A model generated the notes under the pieces. That model made no database searches and was not told where the DNA came from. It saw nothing but the letters and a program-made list of their open reading frames with translations. A DNA stretch of 64,000 nt from Bernardetia sp. GTDB taxonomy: Bacteria > Bacteroidota > Bacteroidia > Cytophagales > Bernardetiaceae. This document shows positions 8,858-17,285 of the stretch, piece after piece. Position numbers and translations under genes: made by a program. The stretch's first letter is position 1; each line of letters opens with the position of its first letter. The stretch lies in the NCBI RefSeq assembly GCF_020630935.1, contig NZ_JAHDIG010000009.1, positions 1 through 64,000 of the forward strand, read 5' to 3'.

Positions 8858-8888
8858 TTTGGATTTAACGCAAAAAATGCTATATTTA
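8858..8888 (+). promoter_or_regulatory. Possible distal promoter of the ECF sigma gene
   Basis: TTTG (8858-8861), 19 bases, then TATATTTA (8881-8888) matches the Bacteroidota promoter pattern except at the last base. It would give a leader of about 160 nt; a stronger site lies closer to the gene. Confidence 0.3.
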
Positions 8889-8971
8889 GTAGTATTTGAA
8901 ATATAAATTTTCAAAACAATTGTACAAACAACCTTTTGTTCAACTTTTTTAACTAAATAATTACACAGAAA

Positions 8972-9003
8972 TTTGGATACTTGTTTAATAAATAGTAGAT
9001 TTG
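8972..9003 (+). promoter_or_regulatory. Strong Bacteroidota-type promoter of the ECF sigma gene
   Basis: TTTG (8972-8975), exactly 20 bases, then TAGATTTG (8996-9003). Both elements match the consensus TTTG / TAnnTTTG with ideal spacing. The start codon at 9058 follows after a leader of about 45 nt. Confidence 0.65.
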
Positions 9004-9057
9004 TATTAAACAAACTCAGAAAAAACATTTTTCTACAAACCCAAAATTTTTTTAACT

Positions 9058-9570
9058 ATGACAGCCTTCGAATTTGGATTTGCACTACAAAAAATAGCGT
9101 ATTCTTTACGTCCTTTCGCATTAAAACTTACTAAAGATTCTGATGAAGCTAATGATTTGCTTCAAGAAACTATCCTTAAAGCTTTCTCTAATCGTGAGAA
9201 ATTTACAGAAGGAACAAATCTTAAAGCTTGGTTATATACAATTATGAAAAATACGTTTATTACGAACTATCAGCGTTTGGTGCGTCGTAATACGTTTATT
9301 GACACAACTGAAAACTTACACTTTTTAAATTCTCCAAATCATGTTGCAGCTAATGGAGCGTATGGAGACTTTATGATGCAAGATGTAGTTCGTGCGATTG
9401 AGAAATTGGATGATGCTTACAAAGTACCATTTATGATGCATTTTAGAGGTTTCAAATATTATGAAATTGCAGAGCGTTTGGAAATCCCTATTGGTACAGT
9501 AAAAAACCGTATTCATATTGCCCGTAAGGAATTGAAAGGAAATCTGAAAGTATATGCTTCTAAAAACTAA
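9058..9570 (+). CDS. ECF-type RNA polymerase sigma factor
   Basis: A 170-residue sigma-70 family protein of the extracytoplasmic-function type. Region 2 spans about 10-80 (DEANDLLQETILKAF and a following LKAWLYTIMKNTFI helix that binds core polymerase and the -10 element). Region 4 spans about 112-163, with the helix-turn-helix FKYYEIAERLEIPIGTVKNRI. There is no region 1 or 3. No anti-sigma factor gene is adjacent. The next gene, after a terminator, is a phytoene/squalene synthase; ECF sigma genes beside carotenoid genes are a known pattern in several bacterial groups, so a link to carotenoid control is possible but inferred. Confidence 0.9.
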   Translation: MTAFEFGFALQKIAYSLRPFALKLTKDSDEANDLLQETILKAFSNREKFTEGTNLKAWLYTIMKNTFITNYQRLVRRNTFIDTTENLHFLNSPNHVAANGAYGDFMMQDVVRAIEKLDDAYKVPFMMHFRGFKYYEIAERLEIPIGTVKNRIHIARKELKGNLKVYASKN

Positions 9571-9593
9571 TGATTTTTTATAAAGAAAATAAA

Positions 9594-9634
9594 AAAAACG
9601 TACACTTTTTTCAAACAAAAGTGTGCGTTTTTTT
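9594..9634 (+). terminator. Terminator after the ECF sigma gene
   Basis: ACGTACACTTTT (9598-9609) pairs with AAAAGTGTGCGT (9617-9628) with one G-T pair; a run of A before it and a run of T after it extend the stem and supply the T tract. Confidence 0.8.
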
Positions 9635-9697
9635 ATTTTGACAATATAATCAACAACTTCACTATTCCGTTTTATAAGAAAAATTGTAAAGCTACTA

Positions 9698-10594
9698 ATG
9701 AACACTATTACCACTTCACCATCAACAAAAAAAATAGAAACTGATACGATTTCAGATTCTATGGCACTTTACAATACAACGGCTTTGAAGTGTAGTAAAC
9801 TCATTACACAACATTACAGCACTTCTTTTACGCTAGGTATTCAAACCCTTCATAAAAAGTTACATTTTCCTATTTATGCCATTTATGGATATGTACGCTA
9901 TGCTGATGAAATTGTAGATACTTTTCACAACAATGACAAGGCAAATTTACTTGCTCGTTTTAGAGAAGATACATACAGAGCGATTGATGAAAAAATAAGC
10001 ACTAATCCTGTTATACATTCTTTTCAACTTGTGGTGGACAAATATTCTATCGAAACTGAGCTTATAGAAGCCTTTTTGGAAAGCATGAAAATGGATTTAG
10101 ACAAAAAAGAATACAATAGCCATAAATATAACGAGTATATTTATGGTTCGGCAGAAGTGGTAGGACTGATGTGCTTGAGAGTCTTTTGTGAGAATGATAG
10201 TGAGCTTTATGAAAGTTTGAAGGCTGGAGCAAGAAGTCTTGGTGCTGCTTTTCAAAAAGTCAATTTTTTAAGAGATATGAAAAGCGATTTTGATGAGCGT
10301 GGAAGAGTATATTTCCCAAATGTCAATTATTCTAAGTTTGATGCAAATGCAAAAATTCAAATAGAAAATGATATTCAGAAAGATTTTGATGCAGCTTATG
10401 AGGCTATATTGAGACTTCCTAAAACCTCAAGAATGGGAGTTTATTTGGCATACGTATATTATCTCAAACTCTTTAATAAAATAAAACAATCTTCAGCACA
10501 AACTATTCTTTCGAAGCGTGTTCGTGTGCCAGATAGTAGAAAAATGGTATTATTGCTCAAAAGTTATGTCAAACATCATTTAAATTATATTTAG
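9698..10594 (+). CDS. crtB: Phytoene/squalene synthase family protein
   Basis: A 298-residue trans-isoprenyl diphosphate synthase, most likely phytoene synthase, which condenses two geranylgeranyl diphosphates to start carotenoid synthesis. Both Asp-rich metal-binding motifs are present: YVRYADEIVDTF (about 68-79) and QKVNFLRDMKSDFDERGRVYFP (from about 187). The closely placed YSTSF near residue 40 is also typical. No desaturase (crtI) or cyclase gene is adjacent, so squalene synthase cannot be ruled out from context. A second in-frame ATG at 9761 (MALYNTTALK) fits the usual N-terminus of the family and may be the true start. Confidence 0.88.
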   Translation: MNTITTSPSTKKIETDTISDSMALYNTTALKCSKLITQHYSTSFTLGIQTLHKKLHFPIYAIYGYVRYADEIVDTFHNNDKANLLARFREDTYRAIDEKISTNPVIHSFQLVVDKYSIETELIEAFLESMKMDLDKKEYNSHKYNEYIYGSAEVVGLMCLRVFCENDSELYESLKAGARSLGAAFQKVNFLRDMKSDFDERGRVYFPNVNYSKFDANAKIQIENDIQKDFDAAYEAILRLPKTSRMGVYLAYVYYLKLFNKIKQSSAQTILSKRVRVPDSRKMVLLLKSYVKHHLNYI

Positions 10595-10604
10595 AATAAA
10601 AAAG

Positions 10605-10640
10605 CTCGTAGAAATAAGATTTTTCCACGAGTTTTTATTT
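10605..10640. terminator. Shared terminator between crtB and the SiaC-like gene
   Basis: CTCGT-a-GAAA pairs with TTTC-c-ACGAG, flanked by A and T runs, so it can work in both directions for these convergent genes. Confidence 0.65.
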
Positions 10641-10645
10641 TTGTA

Positions 10646-11044
10646 TTAGTAACTCATAATATTTAGTTTAAGATCACTCTCATCCATAAAATCTTCTCCC
10701 TCTATTCTCATATCATCGTGGTCTTCTTCAGGATAATACCAATTTACTGTAATTTTCTTTCCTTTCTTCTCATAGTCCTTTAAAAGCCTAAACAAATCAA
10801 GAATTGCTCTTGATGAGCTGGTATTAAAATATGATAATTTGCAATCTATAGTTACTTTTTCGTGTAGTTTAAAATATTCTTCAAACCATTTGTTTAGATT
10901 TTCATAAAACTCAAAAGCATCTTCTAAATATGACTCACCTTCTAAACGGCAGTACTCTTCATCTGCATTAAAGTTTACATAAGGAACAAAATGAGTTCCT
11001 TCTTTAGCTTGAACCACTAAATTTTTTCCATTTTCTAAAAACAT
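10646..11044 (-). CDS. SiaC-family regulatory phosphoprotein (DUF1987)
   Basis: A 132-residue soluble protein of the SiaC/DUF1987 family. Typical features are the N-terminal beta segment, the LEGESYLEDAFEFYENLNKWFEEYF stretch (split here at residues 34-58), and the motif YFNTSSSRAILDLF (72-85), whose Thr75 aligns with the Thr that SiaB phosphorylates in Pseudomonas SiaC. In that system unphosphorylated SiaC activates the diguanylate cyclase SiaD. No such cyclase is in this window, so the target here is unknown. It is the last gene of a STAS-like / PAS-SpoIIE / SiaB / SiaC run, 33 bases after the kinase gene. Confidence 0.85.
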   Translation of the reverse strand: MFLENGKNLVVQAKEGTHFVPYVNFNADEEYCRLEGESYLEDAFEFYENLNKWFEEYFKLHEKVTIDCKLSYFNTSSSRAILDLFRLLKDYEKKGKKITVNWYYPEEDHDDMRIEGEDFMDESDLKLNIMSY

Positions 11045-11077
11045 AGTTATATAATAGTTAATAATTTTTGATAAGAT

Positions 11078-11647
11078 TTATTTCTCAATAGTAGATGAAA
11101 TAATAAAAAATGAATTTATGTCATCTATTACTTTAGCTTGTACGTGCAAGGGATGCTCAGATTTTAGAGCTACCTGTATGAGTCCAATATTTCCTCCTAT
11201 GTGGTCAGTTTTTCGCTCTTGGCTTCTGACTTCTTTTTTTAATTCTCTAAGTTGTTCTGTACTTAGTGAGTTTATTTTTTCACACTTTATTATAATATCT
11301 TGGACTTTATCTGTTGGAACAAGATTTCCAGCACTCAGAATAATTTCATCACCTTCACTATGGATCACTACAGTTCCTACTCCATGGTTTTTTACACGGT
11401 CATTTTCTCCATATAGAATATTTTTCTCTTTTGAATCATCATAAAAAAAATTAGATTCAGCTGAGTAATAAGAAATATTTTGTGCTAACTCTATAAAAAT
11501 AGAAAATAATTTGGCACTCATACGTGGGTTATCTGCAAACCTACGACGTAGCTGTGAGCTAATATTTGCTAAAATTTCTCTATCAAAAGGTCCTTTGTAG
11601 TAAAGAACTGCACTCTGAGGGTTTAATATGTTATGGTAGTCGACCAT
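11078..11647 (-). CDS. SiaB-family protein kinase
   Basis: A 189-residue protein of the SiaB kinase family (GHKL-like fold), which phosphorylates SiaC-type partners. The N-box-like helix IFIELAQNISYYSAE (about 50-64) supplies the E and N that bind Mg-ATP, and a second glycine-rich segment GGNIGLIQVALK (about 151-162) closes the nucleotide site. It sits between the PAS/SpoIIE phosphatase gene (47 bases upstream) and the SiaC-like gene (33 bases downstream), so kinase, phosphatase and substrate are very probably co-transcribed, as in siaABC of Pseudomonas. Confidence 0.85.
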   Translation of the reverse strand: MVDYHNILNPQSAVLYYKGPFDREILANISSQLRRRFADNPRMSAKLFSIFIELAQNISYYSAESNFFYDDSKEKNILYGENDRVKNHGVGTVVIHSEGDEIILSAGNLVPTDKVQDIIIKCEKINSLSTEQLRELKKEVRSQERKTDHIGGNIGLIQVALKSEHPLHVQAKVIDDINSFFIISSTIEK

Positions 11648-11694
11648 AATGATTAGTTTTTTGAGATTAAAAAATAAGTTTTATTAGTAATAAT

Positions 11695-14499
11695 CTAAAC
11701 TCTAAAACCAATCAGTGTAATATCATCTCTTTGAGCTGTATCTTTCTGATGGTCTTCAAGTTGGGCTATAAATATTTTACCTTGTTCTTTCATGGATAAC
11801 TGTCCTACTTCTTGTATGAGTTCTCTAAACCTTTTTTTAGAAAAACTCTTTCGTTCCTCATTGGCTTGGTCTGCATAACCATCAGTAGCTAAATAAATGG
11901 CGTCCTTTGCCTCCAGTATAATACTTTCTTGTTCATACTTTCTATCATCTAGCCTTTTACTTCCCCCAATGGAACGACGATTGCCTCTAAGCTCTAAGAG
12001 TTCTTGTCCTCGGCAGAGATATAGATTTTGTTTTACTCCACCAAAAGTAAGTCTAGTAGTATTGTCAGTTGCTGGTTCTAATAAACAAAGTGATAAATCC
12101 ATTCCATCATTATTTGCCCCTTCTCTCTGATTGAGTTTTTGTACAACTCCCTTATGAAGTTCATTAAGGATGAGATTAGGTTGTATAATACCTCTTTGAT
12201 TTATAATTTCGTTCAATAAATTATTTGCCACCAAGCTCATAAATGCTCCTGGTACGCCATGTCCTGTGCAGTCAATTACACCAATAAGTATTTTATTTTC
12301 ATGACTAGAAAGCCAATAAGCATCTCCAGAAACAATATCTTTAGGCTTATATATTATAAAACTCTCAGACAACAAATTATCAAAACTACTTTGAGGTGGT
12401 AAAAACGCACTCTGAATAGTTTGAGCATACTGAATACTTTTTGTAGTTTGTTTGTTGGTTAGTTCTAGTTCTTCTTTTTGATTTGCCAATACTTCTTGTG
12501 TAGCATGTAACTCTTCCATGTTTTGCCTCAACTCTTCTTCTTGAGTTTGTAACTGCTCTACACTTTCCTTTAAAACATATTCCTGTTTTTTCATTTTTTC
12601 TAAAGCCTTTTTCAAAACAGCTTCATTTGCCTCTAGTTTTGATTTTTGCTTTTCTACCAAAATCTGTTTTTTTACCATTTCCTCTTGTGTAGCACTCAAC
12701 TCTTCCATGTTTTGCCTCAATTCTTCTTCTTGACTTTGTAGCTCTTCTACCGTGTCTTTGAGGTCTGATTCTTGAATTTTCATCTTACTCAATGCTTTTT
12801 TGAGGATAGCTTCACTAGAAAAGAGTTTCTTGTTTTGTTTTTCTACCAACTCTTGTTTCTCCAACATTTCCTCTTGTGTCATTTGCAGAATCTCCATATT
12901 TTGGCGTAATTCCATTTCAGAAAGTAGGAGTTTCTCATTTTGTTCTTGTATGAGTGCTTCTTTACTTTTTTGTTCTGTAATATCTTCATACATCCCTAAA
13001 ACACCAAATACTTTCCCTTTTTCATCTCTGAGAGGTATTTTATTTGTTCTAACCCATCTTTCTTTTCCATCTGCTGTAATTTGTGGTTCAACAATTCCTA
13101 GTTTAGGTTCGTTTTGTTCCATTATTTGCTTATCATCTTTACGATATAAGCCAGCATGCTTAGCCCATGGCATATCAAAATCACTTTTTCCTATAATTTC
13201 GTCAGCACAATCTTTTCCAGCCCCCTCTGCAAATAATTTATTACAACCTAAATAATTAAAATCTAAATCTTTCCAAAAAACAGCTTGAGGAATGTTGGCG
13301 ATGATAAGTTCAGATAGGTTTTTTTCTACAAATAATTCTTTTTGAAGTCTTCTGAGTTCTTGTTCCTCTTCTTTTCTTTTGGTAATATCTGCATGCGCCC
13401 CAGCCATACGCATAGGGTTTCCATCCTTATCTCTAAGTAAAGCTCCTCTAGTATGAATCCATTTTATACCTCCATCTTTGGTTTTCATTCTGAACTCTAT
13501 ATCATAGTCTTTTATTTTCCCTTCAAGAAACTGATTTAAGTTTTCTGATACTCTTTCTTTATCCTCTTCATATAGAAGTTCATTAAAGGTATCAAAAGAA
13601 TTGGCAAGCTCATCTTCTTTATACCCTAACATTTCTTTCCATCTTGGAGCAAAATAAATTGTATTGGTTAGAATTTGCCAATCCCAAATACCATCAGCAG
13701 TTCCCCGTACGGCTAAATGAAACTGTTCAGCTTGTTTTCGTAGTTTTTCTTGTACATTTTGAATTTCAAACTCTTTTTCTTTCTTATCTGTAATCAAATA
13801 TCGAATAGAGAGATAACTCATTACTTTGCCATTATTATCTAGCATTGGGTTAATGACCGTATCGACCCAATAATGAGAACCATCTTTGGCTTTATTTTTT
13901 ACATCTGCTCTCCACGTCTTGCCTCTTGAAATATCTTGCCACATCTGTTGCCAAAACTCCTTGGTATGATAACCCGAATTGACAATATTATGGTCTTTGC
14001 CTATAAGTTCTTCTTCACTATACTTTGAAACTTTACAAAACTCTTTATTTACTTTTGTAATTTTACCTTTTTTATCTGCAATAGAAATAATGGCACTTCT
14101 GTCTAGTGCTTCTGTGATAGCTTTTAATTGTTGATGATGATGTTGCTCTTCTGCATTACCACGCAAAATAACCTGTGTTAGCATTTTATCACCTATTTCT
14201 AGTTTTGATAAAAATACTTTTGTAGGAATAATCTTTTTGTTGCTTTCAAAATTCCAATCAAACTCTGTTTTACCTTCTTTACCACATGTTTCCAAATAAG
14301 AAAGTAGCTGCGTGTTTGTTTGAGAATGATTAGCAGAAAAGTTTGATAGCTTTTTGCCCAACAGTTGCTGTTCGTCATCTATCTTCAAGAGCTTTTGAGC
14401 AAGCGCATTACTAGAAATAATTTCTTCATTTTCAAGAAGTAGAATTGCATCTGGATAGTTTGAGTAAAAAGATGTATATAATTGTAAAGTGTTCCCCAT
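11695..14499 (-). CDS. Multi-PAS sensor with SpoIIE-type PP2C phosphatase domain (SiaA-like role)
   Basis: A 934-residue cytoplasmic protein without membrane segments. A PAS-like domain (about 5-110) is followed by three PAS/PAC domains (about 128-240, 255-378 and 392-512). A long coiled coil (512-685) contains a tandem repeat of exactly 63 residues, with ELRQNME at 530, 593 and 656. The phosphatase domain (about 688-934) keeps the metal-binding Asp residues: DCTGHGVPGAFMS (743-755), NDGMDLSL (797-804), ATDGYADQ (871-878) and RDDITLIG (924-931). It should dephosphorylate a switch protein when the PAS domains sense a signal. The following genes are a SiaB kinase and SiaC, which makes SiaC the likely substrate (inference). 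Confidence 0.92.
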   Translation of the reverse strand: MGNTLQLYTSFYSNYPDAILLLENEEIISSNALAQKLLKIDDEQQLLGKKLSNFSANHSQTNTQLLSYLETCGKEGKTEFDWNFESNKKIIPTKVFLSKLEIGDKMLTQVILRGNAEEQHHHQQLKAITEALDRSAIISIADKKGKITKVNKEFCKVSKYSEEELIGKDHNIVNSGYHTKEFWQQMWQDISRGKTWRADVKNKAKDGSHYWVDTVINPMLDNNGKVMSYLSIRYLITDKKEKEFEIQNVQEKLRKQAEQFHLAVRGTADGIWDWQILTNTIYFAPRWKEMLGYKEDELANSFDTFNELLYEEDKERVSENLNQFLEGKIKDYDIEFRMKTKDGGIKWIHTRGALLRDKDGNPMRMAGAHADITKRKEEEQELRRLQKELFVEKNLSELIIANIPQAVFWKDLDFNYLGCNKLFAEGAGKDCADEIIGKSDFDMPWAKHAGLYRKDDKQIMEQNEPKLGIVEPQITADGKERWVRTNKIPLRDEKGKVFGVLGMYEDITEQKSKEALIQEQNEKLLLSEMELRQNMEILQMTQEEMLEKQELVEKQNKKLFSSEAILKKALSKMKIQESDLKDTVEELQSQEEELRQNMEELSATQEEMVKKQILVEKQKSKLEANEAVLKKALEKMKKQEYVLKESVEQLQTQEEELRQNMEELHATQEVLANQKEELELTNKQTTKSIQYAQTIQSAFLPPQSSFDNLLSESFIIYKPKDIVSGDAYWLSSHENKILIGVIDCTGHGVPGAFMSLVANNLLNEIINQRGIIQPNLILNELHKGVVQKLNQREGANNDGMDLSLCLLEPATDNTTRLTFGGVKQNLYLCRGQELLELRGNRRSIGGSKRLDDRKYEQESIILEAKDAIYLATDGYADQANEERKSFSKKRFRELIQEVGQLSMKEQGKIFIAQLEDHQKDTAQRDDITLIGFRV
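12466..12912 (-). repeat. Coding tandem repeat, 189-bp period, in the coiled coil
   Basis: Residues 530-592 and 593-655 of the PAS/SpoIIE protein are two copies of a 63-residue unit, and a third partial copy starts at 656. 63 residues is nine heptads, so the repeat keeps the coiled-coil register. Confidence 0.85.
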
Positions 14500-14656
14500 T
14501 TTTAAATTCCTTTAAAACAACTAGATAGTGGTAAATCGTTTGTCAAATATTGTTTTGATTTTTTAATTAATTATAAAGCTAGAGTACTCAAGATTTTGCT
14601 TTTATTTTATAGCTCAACAATGGCAACATATCCAGCACTCTCCTAGAAAATATATT

Positions 14657-15058
14657 TTACATCATAATCCATTCTCTAGCCTCTTCTACATTATCAAAAT
14701 ATTGTGTTGTTATCTTTTGCCCTTCTTTTTCTTCCATCACTTGCTCTATGGAAAGCTGTGCCAAAAACTCGGAACTCATCACAACAGCTAACTTGTGAAA
14801 ACCAACTTCTATAGCAGGAACAAAAACATTAATATTCATCCACTCTTGTGTATCTGGATTTACCACAAAACCTAAATCTTTTACATTTCCTACTACTTTT
14901 TGTGTTTTCTGTTCTAGCATAAACTTTAGAAGTTCTAAATGCTCATTTCTATACTCTTCATCAGTCATATCAACAGTTGCTTTTAGCCAAGTCAGCTCTA
15001 GTAGTTTTTGGTCGTCAAAGGCATCTATTTGTAGAAAGTTACTGTTATATACTTGCAT
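14657..15058 (-). CDS. Small STAS-like (SpoIIAA-like fold) protein upstream of the phosphatase
   Basis: A 133-residue soluble protein. It resembles the 145-residue protein at 5037-5474 over its whole length: a W near residue 24, a middle block EWMNINVFVPAIEVGFHKLAVV, then FLAQLSIEQVMEE and the ending YFDNVEEAREWI. The pattern fits the SpoIIAA-like/STAS-SEC14 group. It is transcribed towards the PAS/SpoIIE phosphatase gene with a gap of 157 bases, so it may be the first gene of that operon and a second switch protein. The family call is from pattern only and needs a profile search. Confidence 0.6.
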   Translation of the reverse strand: MQVYNSNFLQIDAFDDQKLLELTWLKATVDMTDEEYRNEHLELLKFMLEQKTQKVVGNVKDLGFVVNPDTQEWMNINVFVPAIEVGFHKLAVVMSSEFLAQLSIEQVMEEKEGQKITTQYFDNVEEAREWIMM

Positions 15059-15275
15059 AAAAATATGATATATGTGTAATAAAAAAATTGTGGTTATAGA
15101 ATCATAGAGACTGACACTAAAGACCTATTATTTTGAGAAGTAGAAAAATTAATTACCGACTAAATATAAAAAAAATAATAAAGTTAAAAAAGCGATTTTC
15201 TATGATTTATAAGTAATAGCTGACTAAAATTTATTTTACCTAAAAAATCTATTTATGTAGCCTATAAAAAATGTA

Positions 15276-15322
15276 CAAATAAAAAGCACCAAGTATGACA
15301 AACAATATTAACTTGGTGCTTT
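15276..15322 (-). terminator. Terminator of the M28 peptidase gene
   Basis: AAAGCACCAAGT (15283-15294) pairs with ACTTGGTGCTTT (15311-15322), a 12-bp perfect stem. On the - strand it is followed by TTTTTATTTG. The 296-base gap on either side holds nothing else recognised. Confidence 0.85.
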
Positions 15323-15354
15323 GTACTTAAAAAAACTCTAATGACTTAATCCTG

Positions 15355-16932
15355 TTAATCATTCTTAATTCTCTCTTTTCTATTGACAAGCTCCCAAGCT
15401 GTGGCAAAAACTAATCTACTTATTGCTTCCATTTTTCCAAAATGAATTTTATCTACCTCGTCAGTGTGTTGGTGATAGTCTTCATGAACTCCATTAAAAT
15501 AAAAGATGACCGGAATGTCGTGTTTTGCAAAATTGTAATGGTCTGAACGATAATAAAAACGATTTGGGTCGTCTTTAGAATTGTAAGTATAATCTAACTT
15601 TACGTTTGGAGCATACATTTTAGCTGTTGCTTCACTAAGATTGTGTAATTCTGTTGAAAGCATTGTAGAACCAATAATATAAACATAATTTGGATTTCCT
15701 TCGTGAGCTTTATCCATTCTTCCAATCATATCAATATTGAGATTAGAGACTGTATTTTTGAGAGGGAAAACAGGGTTGTCAGAATAATAACTAGAGCCTA
15801 AAAGTCCTTTTTCCTCACCAGTAACGAGCATAAATAATATACTTCTGTGTGGTGCATTGCCCTCACTTTTTGCCTTAGCAAATGCCTCTGCAAGTTCTAA
15901 AATGGCTGTTGTTCCAGAGCCATCATCATCTGCTCCATTATGGATTTTTCCATCAATGATTCCGATATGGTCGTAGTGTGCTGTCAATACTATGAGTTCT
16001 TCTTTTTTGTCTGTTCCTTCTAAATATCCCAGTACATTTTCAGTTTCTACTTTTTCTATTTTAGTTTCAGAAAAAACATTAGCTTTGCCTTCCAAAATAT
16101 TTTTCTTTTTATTCCATTTCTTAAATACTTTATTCCATTTTTTGTCGGTATAGCCTAAAAGATTTGGAAGTTTGTCAGTAGTAGAAAGAGCCATCAAAAA
16201 ATCTGGAGTATCTTGCTTTTTTTCAGAAGGCAATTCCCATTTTGGATCTTTGAAGTAATGCCCATACATCTGGTCGAAGAGTGTATATTCTGACTTACCT
16301 GTTACGAAAATAACCCCCTTTGCTCCTTTTTCTTTAGCTAATTTGGCTTTAAATCTCATCTGTAAATAAATAGACTTTCTAGCTTCTTCGTCTGGAATAA
16401 GGCTTTCCTTGCCTTTTGGAATGCCTGTCATTACAACAGCAATTTTATTCTTTACATCAATATTTCGGTAGGATGAAAAACCATTTTCATTTTTATCTTC
16501 TAGTCCGTAACCAGCAAAGACAATATCATAATCTTCTTTATTTCTATCTTCTTTGAAAGAATTTACAACAATAATTTCATTTTTAGACAATTCAATTTTT
16601 CCTGTAAGTGTTTCTACTCTAAATTCAGTAAGACTCGTTTTGTTGATGATAAATTTCTGAAAATAAGAACCATTTACAGGAGCATCTAGCCCTAGTTTCT
16701 TGAAGTGATTAGCGATATATTCGGCTGCCATTTTTTGTCCTTTCTCTCCAGTTTCCCTTCCTTCGTATTCATCAGAAGCTAAAATGGAAAGATGTTTTTC
16801 CATATCCTTTTCATTGATATGTTGAACATATTTGAGCAAAAGGGAATCTTTTTGTTGTGCAAATACAGAGGAACAAAAAAGAAATAAAGACAAAACCAAA
16901 AGCGTGATTTTGTGTGTAGAAATTTTAAACAT
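15355..16932 (-). CDS. Secreted M28-family zinc aminopeptidase
   Basis: A 525-residue exported metallopeptidase. A signal peptide (about 1-25) is cleaved at FA|QQ. The M28 fold has the two-zinc ligands in order: H in TAHYDHIG, D in NGADDDGSG, the catalytic and binding E pair in TGEEKGLLGSS, D in NIDMIGRMD, and the last H in YHQHTDEVD. An insert between the N-terminal part and the zinc site (about 115-280, containing VFAGYGLEDK and AKGVIFVTG) fits a PA-like lid domain. It is probably periplasmic or secreted and cleaves N-terminal residues from peptides. It is monocistronic, with its own terminator. Confidence 0.9.
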   Translation of the reverse strand: MFKISTHKITLLVLSLFLFCSSVFAQQKDSLLLKYVQHINEKDMEKHLSILASDEYEGRETGEKGQKMAAEYIANHFKKLGLDAPVNGSYFQKFIINKTSLTEFRVETLTGKIELSKNEIIVVNSFKEDRNKEDYDIVFAGYGLEDKNENGFSSYRNIDVKNKIAVVMTGIPKGKESLIPDEEARKSIYLQMRFKAKLAKEKGAKGVIFVTGKSEYTLFDQMYGHYFKDPKWELPSEKKQDTPDFLMALSTTDKLPNLLGYTDKKWNKVFKKWNKKKNILEGKANVFSETKIEKVETENVLGYLEGTDKKEELIVLTAHYDHIGIIDGKIHNGADDDGSGTTAILELAEAFAKAKSEGNAPHRSILFMLVTGEEKGLLGSSYYSDNPVFPLKNTVSNLNIDMIGRMDKAHEGNPNYVYIIGSTMLSTELHNLSEATAKMYAPNVKLDYTYNSKDDPNRFYYRSDHYNFAKHDIPVIFYFNGVHEDYHQHTDEVDKIHFGKMEAISRLVFATAWELVNRKERIKND

Positions 16933-17285
16933 AATATGATAATTGAAAATTAATAATGAACAATGGATAATAAATTACTTTAAAGGTTATCACGGTTATT
17001 TACGTAGGTCAGACTTCCAGTCTGACGACAAAGACTAAAAAGACTTTATTTCAATCCAAAACCTATGTTTTGGATTTTACAGACCAGTCTGGAAGACTGG
17101 TGTACAAAATTTAACTGTGATAACATTTTTTAAATATGTAGGGCAATTTAAGTAATTATTACAAAATGAATTTTATATGATATAAGAACATGAGCTTACT
17201 TATCAAACCCTAAAAAAAACTATCTTTTTACAGAACTTACCCTTAATAATTATCAATTCTTAATTATTCCTTGTACATTTAATTT
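16933..17285. other. Divergent intergenic region with a palindromic element
   Basis: 353 bases without a gene between the M28 peptidase gene and a small membrane protein gene. It is mostly taken up by the inverted-repeat element at 16986-17124; no clear promoter was recognised in the remainder. Confidence 0.5.
16986..17124. repeat. 139-bp inverted-repeat element with three inner palindromes
   Basis: The ends GTTATCACGGTTA (16986-16998) and TAACTGTGATAAC (17112-17124) are inverted copies with one mismatch. Inside are GTCAGACT-TCC-AGTCTGAC (17008-17026), a 9-bp stem AATCCAAAA/TTTTGGATT (17053-17076) and ACCAGTCT-GGA-AGACTGGT (17083-17101). The first and third are similar in sequence. No clear target duplication was found. 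It looks like a MITE or REP-type element. Confidence 0.7.

Noticed and set aside
10646-11647. Classical RsbW/RsbV-type anti-sigma and antagonist pair
   Set aside because: The kinase and phosphoprotein look like SiaB and SiaC rather than RsbW and RsbV; the phosphoprotein has the YFNTSS site and DUF1987 pattern and no classical STAS motif.
16986-17124. Direct repeats flanking the 139-bp element as a target duplication
   Set aside because: TTTAAA-like sequence occurs on both sides but at different distances from the ends and in AT-rich DNA; the support is too weak to call it a duplication.
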